Source: Bacteroidales bacterium
GTDB taxonomy: Bacteria > Bacteroidota > Bacteroidia > Bacteroidales > UBA932
Assembly: GCA_017548985.1 (NCBI GenBank)
Contig: JAFYYW010000023.1
Location: 20,858 to 84,857 of the forward strand
DNA length: 64,000 bases
Direction: 5' to 3'
A model generated the notes under the pieces. The model worked only from the letters and a program-made list of their open reading frames with translations. It did not search any database and was not told where the DNA came from. The position numbers and the translations under genes are program-made. Shown here one piece after another: positions 15,319 through 23,448 of the stretch; position 1 is the first letter of the stretch; every line of letters starts with the position of its first letter.

Positions 15319-15977
15319 TGGGATTATTTAACATAAACAATATCGCTTTCACGATGGGTGGGGCGGGGGTCAGCTGGCTGGAACTGGTCGGCGTGATCAC
15401 CGGTCTGACCTGCGTGGTGCTGGCCGGACGGAACAGCAAGTACAATTTCTGGGTCGGCTATCTGTATAACATCCTGCTATTCATCTTGTTCTGGCAGAGG
15501 CATCTGTATTCGGCGATGCTGCTCCAACCGATCGCGTTCGGAATAAACGCTTTCGGCCACTGGAGATGGACCCACCCGAAAGAAGACGAGAAGAGCGCGA
15601 AAGATGAAACCGCTTTGAAGGTCAGCAGGCTTGACATGAGAGGTTGGTGTGTGGCGCTGACTATCGTGGTAGTCGCCGGAGCGATCTGGGGATATGTCTT
15701 GAGTCAGCTCGGAACCAATTGGTGGACAAAGACTTTCAGTCCGGATCCAACTCCTTGGCTGGATTCGTTCGTGCTGATGTTGACTCTGTTGGCACAGTTC
15801 CTCTCGGCCCAAAAGAAATGGGACTGCTGGATAGTCTGGCTGGTCGTGAACGCCGCCAACATTACCCTTTACCTTAGCGCCGGCCTGGTATTCATGCCGA
15901 TAGTGAGCGCCCTGTACCTCATAAACGGCCTCTGGTCGCTTTGGACTTGGTATAGGCTTTATAGAGAAGGAAAATAA
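15318..15977 (+). CDS. pnuC: Nicotinamide riboside transporter PnuC
   Basis: The 219-residue integral membrane protein has about seven helices and the PnuC hallmarks ELVGVITGLTCVVLAGRNSKYNFWVGYLYNILLFILFW, then LLQPIAFGINAFGHWRW and, near the end, AQKKWDCWIVWLVVNAANITLYLSAGL. PnuC carries nicotinamide riboside (or thiamine-like relatives) down its gradient across the inner membrane. Base composition returns to that of the host here, so it is not part of the AT-rich restriction pair. No thiamine or NAD genes are adjacent; it sits between the endonuclease gene and sufC. Confidence 0.9.
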   Translation: MGLFNINNIAFTMGGAGVSWLELVGVITGLTCVVLAGRNSKYNFWVGYLYNILLFILFWQRHLYSAMLLQPIAFGINAFGHWRWTHPKEDEKSAKDETALKVSRLDMRGWCVALTIVVVAGAIWGYVLSQLGTNWWTKTFSPDPTPWLDSFVLMLTLLAQFLSAQKKWDCWIVWLVVNAANITLYLSAGLVFMPIVSALYLINGLWSLWTWYRLYREGK

Positions 15978-16003
15978 AAATTGACAATAAAATAAACGCC
16001 ATA

Positions 16004-16744
16004 ATGACATTATTGAAAATACAGGGACTGCATGCCGGCATCGGAGACAAGGAGATTCTCAAAGGAATCGACCTTGAGATCAACCGTGGAGAGATCCATG
16101 CGGTGATGGGACCGAACGGAGCCGGAAAAAGTACCCTTTCCGCCGTGTTGACTGGAAAACCGGACTATGAGGTTACGGCTGGAACTATCGAGTTCATGGG
16201 ACGGAACCTGTTGGAAATGAAGCCAGAAGAACGGGCTTGGGCAGGAATGTTCCTATCTTTCCAGTATCCGATAGAGATTCCGGGAGTGTCGATAACCAAC
16301 TTCATGAAGACAGCCATCAATTCAAGGCGCAAAGCGGAAGGATTGGATCCGATCAAAGGTGGGGATTTCCTCAAGCTGATGAAGGAGAAGATGGCTCTGG
16401 TGCAGATGAAACCGGAGTTTGCCAAGAGGGAAGTCAATGTGGGTTTCTCGGGAGGCGAGAAGAAAAGGAACGAGATATTCCAGATGGCTATGCTGGATCC
16501 TGTGCTGGCCATCCTTGACGAGACAGACAGCGGACTTGATGTGGACGCTTTGAAGATTGTGGCTGACGGAGTCAACGCCCTGCACACACCCGACAAGTCG
16601 GCGATTGTTATCACTCATTACCAGAAGCTTCTGGAATATGTCCAGCCGGATAAGGTTCATGTCCTTAAGGACGGGCGGATCGTTGCTAATGGTGGAAGGG
16701 AACTGATCGATAAGATTGAAAGCGATGGATTCGAGCAATTCTGA
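16004..16744 (+). CDS. sufC: Fe-S cluster assembly ATPase SufC
   Basis: The 246-residue ABC-type ATPase shows Walker A GPNGAGKST (near 36), the Q-loop in MFLSFQYPIEIPGVS, signature VGFSGGEKKRNEIFQ, Walker B AILDETDSGLD, and ITHYQKLLEYVQPDKVHVL (H-loop). These are the SufC-specific forms. It drives the SufBC2D scaffold. Its 3' end overlaps the start of sufD by 20 bases, indicating translational coupling. Confidence 0.95.
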   Translation: MTLLKIQGLHAGIGDKEILKGIDLEINRGEIHAVMGPNGAGKSTLSAVLTGKPDYEVTAGTIEFMGRNLLEMKPEERAWAGMFLSFQYPIEIPGVSITNFMKTAINSRRKAEGLDPIKGGDFLKLMKEKMALVQMKPEFAKREVNVGFSGGEKKRNEIFQMAMLDPVLAILDETDSGLDVDALKIVADGVNALHTPDKSAIVITHYQKLLEYVQPDKVHVLKDGRIVANGGRELIDKIESDGFEQF

Positions 16745-17441
16745 CACACTTGCCGGACGGCCGTCCGAACCCGGCCGCGTCCATTCTCGCTTCGCTGCGG
16801 CTGAGTACGGCCTAAGTTCGGCGGCCGCTCCGGCGGTAATCGTCATAGATTCTTCAAGGCCGGAAAACTTCGTTGTCGGGGCTGGGGAGAGACTGGATGT
16901 GACGTTTGTCGTTCTGCCGGGAATTTCGGCGGAAATACCTGTCACCGTGGATATTACCGGACCGGATGCCACTGTGGACCTGAAAGGAATATACCTGAGT
17001 TCGGGAAAGGATCAGGTGTCCTTCAACATCGCCATGAACCACCACGCCGGCGGAAGCGTATCCCGCCAGCTGTTCAACGGATTGGCGTCAGGCGAGGCTA
17101 AATGTTCGTTCTTCGGAAAGATCATAGTGGCGCAAGACGCGCAGAAGACCGAAGCCTACCAGGAAAACCACAATATAGTCTTGTCAGACGAGGCGCTTGT
17201 CAACACAAAACCCCAGCTGGAGATTTACGCTGATGACGTGAAGTGTTCCCATGGCGCCACGGTCGGAAAACTCAACGAAGAAGAGCAGTTTTACATGCGC
17301 TCAAGAGGCATCCCGGAAGAAGAAGCCAAGGTGCTGCAGATGATTTCATTCGTGGCTCCGGTCCTTTCCGGCATTGATGATGAGATCCTGGCCACAAGAA
17401 TAGAAAACGCTATCCGCTCGCTTGTCAACCATGCGGGCTAG
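16725..17441 (+). CDS. sufD: Short SufD-like Fe-S assembly protein
   Basis: From ATG 16725 the protein has about 238 residues, close to half of a typical SufD. Residues 35-238 follow the SufD/SufB core: RLDVTFVVLPGISAEIPVTVDI, FNIAMNHHAGGSVSRQLFNGLASGEAKCSFFGKIIVAQDAQKTEAYQENHNIVLSD, then DDVKCSHGATVGKLNEEEQFYMRSRGI with the Cys and His of the SufB-SufD interface, and EEEAKVLQMISFVAPVL. The helical N-terminal domain is missing. In its place is a 35-residue segment (GRPSEPGRVHSRFAAAEYG) encoded by GC-rich repeat DNA at 16755-16821. TTG at 16716 is an alternative start. Truncation may be lineage-specific rather than disabling. Confidence 0.85.
   Translation: MDSSNSDTLAGRPSEPGRVHSRFAAAEYGLSSAAAPAVIVIDSSRPENFVVGAGERLDVTFVVLPGISAEIPVTVDITGPDATVDLKGIYLSSGKDQVSFNIAMNHHAGGSVSRQLFNGLASGEAKCSFFGKIIVAQDAQKTEAYQENHNIVLSDEALVNTKPQLEIYADDVKCSHGATVGKLNEEEQFYMRSRGIPEEEAKVLQMISFVAPVLSGIDDEILATRIENAIRSLVNHAG
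16755..16821. repeat. GC-rich palindromic element at the sufD 5' end
   Basis: It contains the 12-base palindrome GGACGGCCGTCC (16755-16766), the inverted pair CCGAAC (16765-16770) and GTTCGG (16816-16821), and the 32-base core at 16772-16803 shared with aroC (28 of 32 identical). It is translated in frame as part of the sufD N-terminus. Confidence 0.65.
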
Positions 17442-17465
17442 GAGACAGATTGATAATCAACAACG

Positions 17466-18401
17466 ATGATTCTCCGGACAAATGTAAAGTTGAACTTCGG
17501 GCTGAACGTCCTGCGAAAAAGGGACGATGGCTACCATGACATCGAGACCCTGTTTGTCCCTTGCCATGAGTTCGGAGACACCCTGGAGGTCATAACCGGC
17601 GACGACTACAGCCACACCTCCGCCAGCCTGTTCGCCCGTTACAGCTATTTGAGGCAAGGCTGCCCCATGCCGACCATTTACCCGGACAGGGCGCGAAGCG
17701 CAGGGAGGCAGGGGCAGGTCTTGCCTCAACAGCAACAAGACGGCACAATAGTACAGGGAATCAGCGAGGATGGGAAGTTGATGATCACGATAGCGAGAGA
17801 GGAAGGTGTGGACTGGGATCCGCTTAAAGACCTCTGCTCGAAGGCTTACTTCCTGCTGGCCAAAGACTTCCAACTTCCCCCAGTCAAGATATTCCTGGAA
17901 AAAACATCCCCTGTCGGAGCTGGACTCGGAGGAGGGTCGGCCGATGCCGCATTCACCCTCAAAGCCCTCAACGAACTCTGCGGGTTGAACCTGCCCGACG
18001 AGAAACTCGCGGATTACGCCTCCCGCCTCGGAAGCGACTGCGCTGTCTTTGTCTGGAACAGGCCGATGATCGGTACCGGGCGAGGGGAAATCTTGGAGCC
18101 GTTTGACTTGGATTTGGATGGTTATGAGGTCAAGGTTCTCGTCCCGGAAGGTGTCTCGGTCTCCACGGCTGAAGCCTACAGCGGTATTGTTCCAAAAGCA
18201 GGCGGGAGTATTGGATTGAAAGAGATTTTCCAGCGTCCGGTCGAGGAATGGAAAGACCTTCTGGTCAATGATTTCGAGGAAACGGTATTCAAGGCACATC
18301 CGGAACTGGCAGCCATCAAACAATCACTTTACGACAGCGGAGCGGTCTATGCGGCGATGTCAGGATCAGGCTCGGCATTGTTTGGAATCTATAAGAAATG
18401 A
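17466..18401 (+). CDS. ispE: 4-diphosphocytidyl-2-C-methyl-D-erythritol kinase
   Basis: IspE phosphorylates CDP-ME in the MEP isoprenoid pathway. The 311-residue protein has the GHMP-kinase motifs: KLNFGLNVLRKRDDGYHDIETLFVP, the phosphate-binding loop SPVGAGLGGGSADAAFTLKALN, LASRLGSDCAVFVW-type motif (ASRLGSDCAVFV), MIGTGRGEILEPF and the C-terminal GAVYAAMSGSGSALFGIY. Typical members have about 270-290 residues. The surplus is an inserted stretch around residues 48-95 (LFARYSYLRQGCPMPTIYPD ... QQQQDG), encoded by a palindromic element at 17649-17729 and in frame. Conserved core motifs are intact. It lies 24 bases after sufD and overlaps the next gene by 4 bases. Confidence 0.92.
   Translation: MILRTNVKLNFGLNVLRKRDDGYHDIETLFVPCHEFGDTLEVITGDDYSHTSASLFARYSYLRQGCPMPTIYPDRARSAGRQGQVLPQQQQDGTIVQGISEDGKLMITIAREEGVDWDPLKDLCSKAYFLLAKDFQLPPVKIFLEKTSPVGAGLGGGSADAAFTLKALNELCGLNLPDEKLADYASRLGSDCAVFVWNRPMIGTGRGEILEPFDLDLDGYEVKVLVPEGVSVSTAEAYSGIVPKAGGSIGLKEIFQRPVEEWKDLLVNDFEETVFKAHPELAAIKQSLYDSGAVYAAMSGSGSALFGIYKK
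17649..17729. repeat. Palindromic element inserted in frame in ispE
   Basis: Two arms of about 23 bases, 17649-17671 and 17707-17729, are near-perfect inverted repeats (TTGAGGCAAG ... TGCCCC against GGGGCA ... CTTGCCTCAA), flanking a 35-base centre with GCGCGAAGCGC. They encode residues of IspE that lack a counterpart in the usual kinase. The whole element is open in the ispE frame. Confidence 0.75.
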
Positions 18402-20521
18402 AAGATAGGGTTCTACAAATTCTCGGAATAATCTTGCTGGCTTGGTTATTCCTCTATCTCTTCGGAAGTCAGAAGCCATTGAGATTCAAGAACATTTACG
18501 TTTCAGGACAGTCTGAGACCAACGACCTTGTGAGTCTGCTGCGCGATGAGGGGGCCAGGATTTATGAATATGGCTCCGTGGAGGACGCTCTGGACAAGGC
18601 CAAGCCAGGCTCCGCGGTCTTGCTGCTGAGTAATGAATATCCCGAGAAAACTCAGGAAATCAGCCCGGAAAACCTTGAGACCATCAAGTCGAAAAACCTG
18701 AAGGTATTCGCTGAATTCGCTACAGTTCCTGGCCCTTCGGCCCCTTCGACAAGTTCAGGGTCCGAAGAACCCGAATTGGAAGAGATCGGAGTCGAGAGGG
18801 TCGTGGTAACGAAACCGATCGGTGGCAATCTTAAACCCATGGATCTTCTGACCATCAACCGGGCGGTCTATTATAAAACGGAAGCGACTGATCCTTTGAT
18901 GGTTATCGCTCGAGTAGCAGGATTCGACACAGCGGTGTTCGGCCTGGAGGACACGCCAAGCAGCCCGCTTGTTTTCAAGCCAGAGGATCATCTCTGGATA
19001 AGCACCTCGAAGCTAAGCGACTTCGCCAAACTGAGATTCATGCCGGAAAAGAATTGGAAACTCTTCTGGGAAGCCGTGTTATCGGATCTTATCGGCAAGA
19101 AGGTATCCTTCAAGGAATGGCCGTCGACGGTAGCCCCGGCATATTCAGAAACCGACAAACTTCCGAAGACCGCGAGAAAGGAGGCCATCGCGAAAGGCAT
19201 CGAATGGTTCTTTAACGGCCATTTCCTTATCCATCAGGACTGGAAAGAATCCTGGCTCATGCGCTACATGGGTGACGGGACGATGCCCGTAGGGCCGGAA
19301 CTCCCGGCAGACTCGCCAGACGGAGACGGCACCTTGGGAGTCCTCGAAGGACATTGCTCGGCTATCTACAAAGATGGTCGCCAGGCCTACCGGTACTGGA
19401 TTAGGGACGATATTCAAGGAGAGTCCGCAATGGCTTTTGCTATGGCAGGGGAACTTCTTGATAATAAAGAATATAAGGCAATAGCGGAACGGCTGTCGGA
19501 CTACTCGTTCAAAGAGTTCCGGGATGGTCCGAGGGACGATCCGGAGAGCCCGACCTACGGACTGCTGGGTTGGGCCTACACCCATAAATGGGTATATTAC
19601 GGAGATGACAACGCAAGATCCCTCTTGGGAACAATCCTGGCAGCGAAAGTCTTGGGGGCAAACAAATGGGACCAAAAGATAGCGGAAGCCATAGACGCCA
19701 ACTTCAACACCACAGGGAAAAACGGATTCCGGGGCGGAAGGCTCCATGAGCAAGACATCCAGAAGAACGGCCTGGAGTATTACCAAAACAGGGATCTCAT
19801 CAATCCCCATCCGCACTATGAGAGCTGGATTTGGGCCTGTTACCTTTGGCAATATGCCAACACCGGGGACCGGAAATACCTGGATCTCACCGAAAAAGCC
19901 ATCTCTTTGACAATGGCAGCCTATCCGGATGGTTGGAGCTGGACGAATGGCATACAGCAAGAGAGGGCCCGTATGGTTCTCCCTCTGGCCTGGCTATATA
20001 GAGTGAGTCCAACCGAGGAACATAAAGCGTGGATAGACACGATTGTCGCTGACATCGCCAAGAACCAAGTTGATTGCGGGGCGATCAGGGAAGAGCTGGG
20101 AGACCCTTCCAAGGGAAATTACGGTGCGGAAAAAAGGAATTCCGACTATGGGAACGGAGAGGCTCCACTGATATTCAGGAATGGGGATCCGGTGGCGGAC
20201 ATGCTCTATACCAGCAACTTCGCCGTATTCGCCCTAAATGAGGCAGCCTGCGCCACCGGCGATCCTGAAATCCGGAAGATGGCGGATTCCCTTGGCGAAT
20301 TCCTGGTAAGAATCCAAGCGAGGAGTGAGGAACACAAGAGTGTCGACGGAGCCTGGTTCAGGGCATTCAATTATCGCGACTGGGATTATTGGGCATCCAA
20401 CGCCGACGCCGGATGGGGAGCCCAAAGCACCCTGACCGGATGGATCCAAAGCTGGATCATAACCACCCTTGCCCTGATGGAAGAGGGTACATCTTATTGG
20501 GATATCACAATCGGCAAATAA
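18398..20521 (+). CDS. Membrane-anchored six-hairpin-glycosidase-like protein
   Basis: The 707-residue protein begins with a membrane anchor (VLQILGIILLAWLFLYLFG). An N-terminal domain of about 200 residues follows (RFKNIYVSGQSETNDLVSLLRDEGARIYEYGSVEDALDKAKPGSAVLLLSNEY), resembling DUF4350/glutamine-amidotransferase-like folds. The rest (about 240-707) is rich in aromatic helices with repeated motifs such as YRYWIRDDIQGESAMAFAMAGELL, SPTYGLLGWAYTHKWVYYGDDNARSLLGTIL and HPHYESWIWACYLWQYANTGDRKYLDLTEKAI, typical of (alpha/alpha)6 barrel glycoside hydrolases. No family number or catalytic residues could be fixed. Residues near 111-124 (GPSAPSTSSGSEEP) come from a repeat at 18741-18761. It overlaps ispE by 4 bases. 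Confidence 0.55.
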   Translation: MKDRVLQILGIILLAWLFLYLFGSQKPLRFKNIYVSGQSETNDLVSLLRDEGARIYEYGSVEDALDKAKPGSAVLLLSNEYPEKTQEISPENLETIKSKNLKVFAEFATVPGPSAPSTSSGSEEPELEEIGVERVVVTKPIGGNLKPMDLLTINRAVYYKTEATDPLMVIARVAGFDTAVFGLEDTPSSPLVFKPEDHLWISTSKLSDFAKLRFMPEKNWKLFWEAVLSDLIGKKVSFKEWPSTVAPAYSETDKLPKTARKEAIAKGIEWFFNGHFLIHQDWKESWLMRYMGDGTMPVGPELPADSPDGDGTLGVLEGHCSAIYKDGRQAYRYWIRDDIQGESAMAFAMAGELLDNKEYKAIAERLSDYSFKEFRDGPRDDPESPTYGLLGWAYTHKWVYYGDDNARSLLGTILAAKVLGANKWDQKIAEAIDANFNTTGKNGFRGGRLHEQDIQKNGLEYYQNRDLINPHPHYESWIWACYLWQYANTGDRKYLDLTEKAISLTMAAYPDGWSWTNGIQQERARMVLPLAWLYRVSPTEEHKAWIDTIVADIAKNQVDCGAIREELGDPSKGNYGAEKRNSDYGNGEAPLIFRNGDPVADMLYTSNFAVFALNEAACATGDPEIRKMADSLGEFLVRIQARSEEHKSVDGAWFRAFNYRDWDYWASNADAGWGAQSTLTGWIQSWIITTLALMEEGTSYWDITIGK
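18741..18761. repeat. CCTTCGACAAGTTCAGG-type repeat, in frame
   Basis: CCCCTTCGACAAGTTCAGGG is a copy of a common bacterial dispersed repeat also seen in queH at 28573-28590 (CCTTCGACAGGCTCAGGG). It is translated as a Ser/Pro-rich loop in the six-hairpin protein without breaking the frame. Confidence 0.7.
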
Positions 20522-22075
20522 TCAGAAGCCCCTTCCGTGCTTCATCCAGAGATCTTCCTCCAGCTTTTTCCAAAGGGCTGCCGCCGCATCGTAGATCTTT
20601 GCGGTGTAGGCGTTCAAAGCTGATGTTGAAGGGTTCTTTTCCACTTCCGGAAGTCCTTCGAAACCAAGCTCTTCAATGGTCTGAATATCCTTATAGACCC
20701 TTTCTTTGTTGGTCTGCCAGGTCACGGTGGCGAGACGGTTCGGGCGACGGAAAGTCCAAAGCGCTCCATCCGGAACATAGCGTCTCATGCCGCAGGTGTC
20801 GAAAGCGGCGGGAAGCTCAGTCGTCCCGCAGAATATCGGGAACCTGGGACTCTCGCCAGGATTGTCAAGAGCATACCAGCAAACACCTCCGACCTCATCA
20901 GGCAACCAATCGCGGGCCTGTATGACAGTCGAATGGGAACACCAGGCGACAGCGATCGTACGGGTGAACTCAACAGCTCCGGGAGCCACGCCGTTGATCA
21001 TGTTGCGGGTGTCGGTCGTCAACCATGGATTCGCCACAGGACTGACCTGCCTGGTGGCAGGCTGGCCATCCTTCCCGGGAACCTCGACAAGGAGATTCTT
21101 GGTCATGTCGAACTCGAGCCCCTCGTATGTCCCGCGGAGAATCTCCATGACCTTCCGCACATCGACTTTGGCGTCAGGCTTTACCGAGAAAGGAAGCTCA
21201 GGAGCATCGTAGGAAAGCTTGAGGGAAGGAGCTAACGTGTTCAGTATCACATATTCCCTCTCCCTGAAATTCTTGCCGTCGCCATAAGAGCTGTGGTAGG
21301 CTTTCCAGAAGACGAAATCACCCTGCCCGTCCCAGAGTCCATATTCAAGCGCCACGGACTCGACATTGTCGGAGGCCATGAAATACTCCTTGTCGTCCCT
21401 GTTAATCTTGCCTATCCTGGGAATATTGGCGGAGACGGCAACCTCGTCGTCAGGAACCCTCTGTGCCGCCCAAACGGCGCCGACCTTACCACGGCCGCAG
21501 CCGAGGATCTCGAAAAACCAGGCCTCTTTCTTGTCTATAACCGTCAGGCACTCCCCGCCGTCGGCATAGCCGTACTTCTCCGCGAGGGAACCCATCATGC
21601 GGATGGCATCCCGGGCATTGTCGCAGCGCTGAAGGGCGACCCTGGCAAGCTCTTCGATAAGGAACATCGAACTACCGTTGCGAAGGGTATCAGGACCCGA
21701 GAAAGTGGTCTCTCCCATGGCGACCTGCTTCTCGTTCATGCAAGGATACGCGGTGTTGAGATAAGCGTATGTATGGCGGGCCTGGGGAATCTGCCCGGCA
21801 TATCGCACACCTGTCGTGTCACCTTTGAAGGCTGTCCGGCGGGTGTTTTTGTAAATATCCATCATCTGCTTCCGGCCATAGTCCGCGGCCGGCTCGACGG
21901 TGATCCAAGTGCGTGAGACGCCATCACAAGTGTGTGAGGTTATAACCGAGCCGTCAGCGGAAGCGAGGCGTCCGACCACCAGGCTGGTGCACTCGTCCCT
22001 TGAATATTCATCATCCTGGGCCCAGACGGCAAAGGCGCAGCACATCGCCGCCATCAAAGCTATTATTTTCTTCAT
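20522..22075 (-). CDS. Secreted C69 family dipeptidase
   Basis: The 517-residue protein has a signal peptide (MKKIIALMAAMCCAFAVWAQ) and then DDEYSRDECTSLVVGRLASADGSVITSHTCDG. The Cys in DECTSLVVG is the N-terminal nucleophile of C69 (U34) Ntn-hydrolase dipeptidases after propeptide removal. Later family motifs include MGETTFSGPDTLRN, ARDAIRMMGSLAEKYGYADGGECLTVIDKKEAWFFEILGCG and WAAQRVPDDEVAVSANIPRIG. It acts on dipeptides in the periplasm. A good promoter lies at 22101-22130. The stop codon abuts that of the convergent six-hairpin gene, with no terminator seen between them. Confidence 0.9.
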   Translation of the reverse strand: MKKIIALMAAMCCAFAVWAQDDEYSRDECTSLVVGRLASADGSVITSHTCDGVSRTWITVEPAADYGRKQMMDIYKNTRRTAFKGDTTGVRYAGQIPQARHTYAYLNTAYPCMNEKQVAMGETTFSGPDTLRNGSSMFLIEELARVALQRCDNARDAIRMMGSLAEKYGYADGGECLTVIDKKEAWFFEILGCGRGKVGAVWAAQRVPDDEVAVSANIPRIGKINRDDKEYFMASDNVESVALEYGLWDGQGDFVFWKAYHSSYGDGKNFREREYVILNTLAPSLKLSYDAPELPFSVKPDAKVDVRKVMEILRGTYEGLEFDMTKNLLVEVPGKDGQPATRQVSPVANPWLTTDTRNMINGVAPGAVEFTRTIAVAWCSHSTVIQARDWLPDEVGGVCWYALDNPGESPRFPIFCGTTELPAAFDTCGMRRYVPDGALWTFRRPNRLATVTWQTNKERVYKDIQTIEELGFEGLPEVEKNPSTSALNAYTAKIYDAAAALWKKLEEDLWMKHGRGF

Positions 22076-22100
22076 GTCCGTTTTATTGGTTTGCAGGACA

Positions 22101-22130
22101 CAAAGATAACTAAAGGAAATCAGAATTCAA
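22101..22130 (-). promoter_or_regulatory. Promoter of the C69 dipeptidase gene
   Basis: On the minus strand TTG (22130-22128), a 19-base spacer and TATCTTTG (22108-22101) give a textbook Bacteroidota -33/-7 pair. The start codon is 25 bases downstream of the -7 box. The -33 part overlaps the last codons of the tolC-like gene. Confidence 0.75.
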
Positions 22131-23448
22131 GCGGCCGACCGCGGTAGAAATCAAGCAGTTTTGCCGAATAAAGATACTCGTAACGGGAGCGCACGAGGTC
22201 GGACTCGGCCCTTAGCCAGGTGTCTCTTGACTCGTTGAACTCCGTGATGTTAGCCTTGCCGTTCTCGTATTTGGCCTGGACAAGCTCAAAGGACTCTTTG
22301 GCGCTGGCCTGAGCATCCAAACTGGAACGGTATTTCTCCGAAGCCGCCACGGCATTGTAATACGCCTGCTGGATCTCTTTATAAAGGGATTTCTTGGTGT
22401 TCTCGAGGAGAAGCCTCTGGTTTGTCCTGGCAAGTTCAGCTGAACGGACCTGATTCCGGTTCTGGAAGCCCGAGAAGATAGGCACGTTGAGTGACAGGCC
22501 CAAATACTGGCTGAAGTTGTTCTTGATCTGGTCGAAGAACACCGCCGAAGGAGCAGCGCTCATTGTGTAATAATTGGTTCCTACTCCGCCGCTGGCGCTG
22601 ATTGAGGGCAGGAAGGCTCCCTTGGCGCTCTTGATGGAGAATTCGGCGGCGTCCAGGCGGAACATCTCGGCCTTCACAGCGGGTTTGTTCTGGATGGCCT
22701 CAGCGTAGATGTCCTCCGGATTCCCGAGCAGGATCCCATCGATAGGGACATTTGGACGGACTATGGAGAATCCTTCAGGATCAGGAAGTTCCAAAAGTTG
22801 AGATAAGTCCAGAAGGGAAATGTTGAGATTGTTGCGGGCCTGGGTGGCCGACAAGCGGCTTTGTCCGAGGGCGGCCTTTTGCTGAGCCACCTGGGATGGA
22901 GAGGCCTTCCCGTTTTCAAGCAGGGCCTCGAGCCTGACCAGTTGAAGGGAATCGATTCCTACCTGGTTCAGGGCCACATCCATCAGCTCCATGTTGTACA
23001 ATATCTGTGTATATGCCTGGGCGACCGACACGCTCATATCCTCCCGGGCTTTCTGGAGATCGGCTGTAGCTGCCTTAAGGCCTAACTCGTTCTCTTTGAT
23101 TCCATTGCTTATTCTCAAGCCCTGGAAAACCGGAACGGAAGTGCCAAGAGAGAAGCCGGTGCTGGTCGTGTTGGTGTTGGAATAAGTGTTATCCGCAGTA
23201 AGACCTCGTCCGAAGGAAAAGTTCTCGCTGGCGCTCCCGCTGACCATCGGCAGGCGGCTGCCTTTAGCGGTCTCCAGCTGCAATTCCCTTTGCTTTACCT
23301 GCAGTTCCGTCTGCTGCAGGGTAATGTTATTCTCCTGTGCGTGGCGGATGCATTCAGCTAAAGTCCAGGGGCCGCTGTGGGTCTGGCCGGAAGCGGCCCA
23401 GGACGTCAAAATAACGGTTATGGGTAAAAAAAGTATTCTTCTCATCAC
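22120..23448 (-). CDS. TolC-family outer-membrane efflux protein
   Basis: The 442-residue protein has a signal peptide (MRRILFLPITVILTSWAASGQ) and two OEP repeats of long coiled helices: LAECIRHAQENNITLQQTELQVKQRELQLETAKGSRLPMVSG near the start, and EMFRLDAAEFSIKSAKGAFLPSISASGGVG after the middle, ending in the YEYLYSAKLLDFYRG motif. It forms the trimeric outer-membrane channel of a tripartite exporter. It overlaps the adaptor gene upstream by 4 bases and is the last gene of the operon. Confidence 0.92.
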   Translation of the reverse strand: MMRRILFLPITVILTSWAASGQTHSGPWTLAECIRHAQENNITLQQTELQVKQRELQLETAKGSRLPMVSGSASENFSFGRGLTADNTYSNTNTTSTGFSLGTSVPVFQGLRISNGIKENELGLKAATADLQKAREDMSVSVAQAYTQILYNMELMDVALNQVGIDSLQLVRLEALLENGKASPSQVAQQKAALGQSRLSATQARNNLNISLLDLSQLLELPDPEGFSIVRPNVPIDGILLGNPEDIYAEAIQNKPAVKAEMFRLDAAEFSIKSAKGAFLPSISASGGVGTNYYTMSAAPSAVFFDQIKNNFSQYLGLSLNVPIFSGFQNRNQVRSAELARTNQRLLLENTKKSLYKEIQQAYYNAVAASEKYRSSLDAQASAKESFELVQAKYENGKANITEFNESRDTWLRAESDLVRSRYEYLYSAKLLDFYRGRPLEF

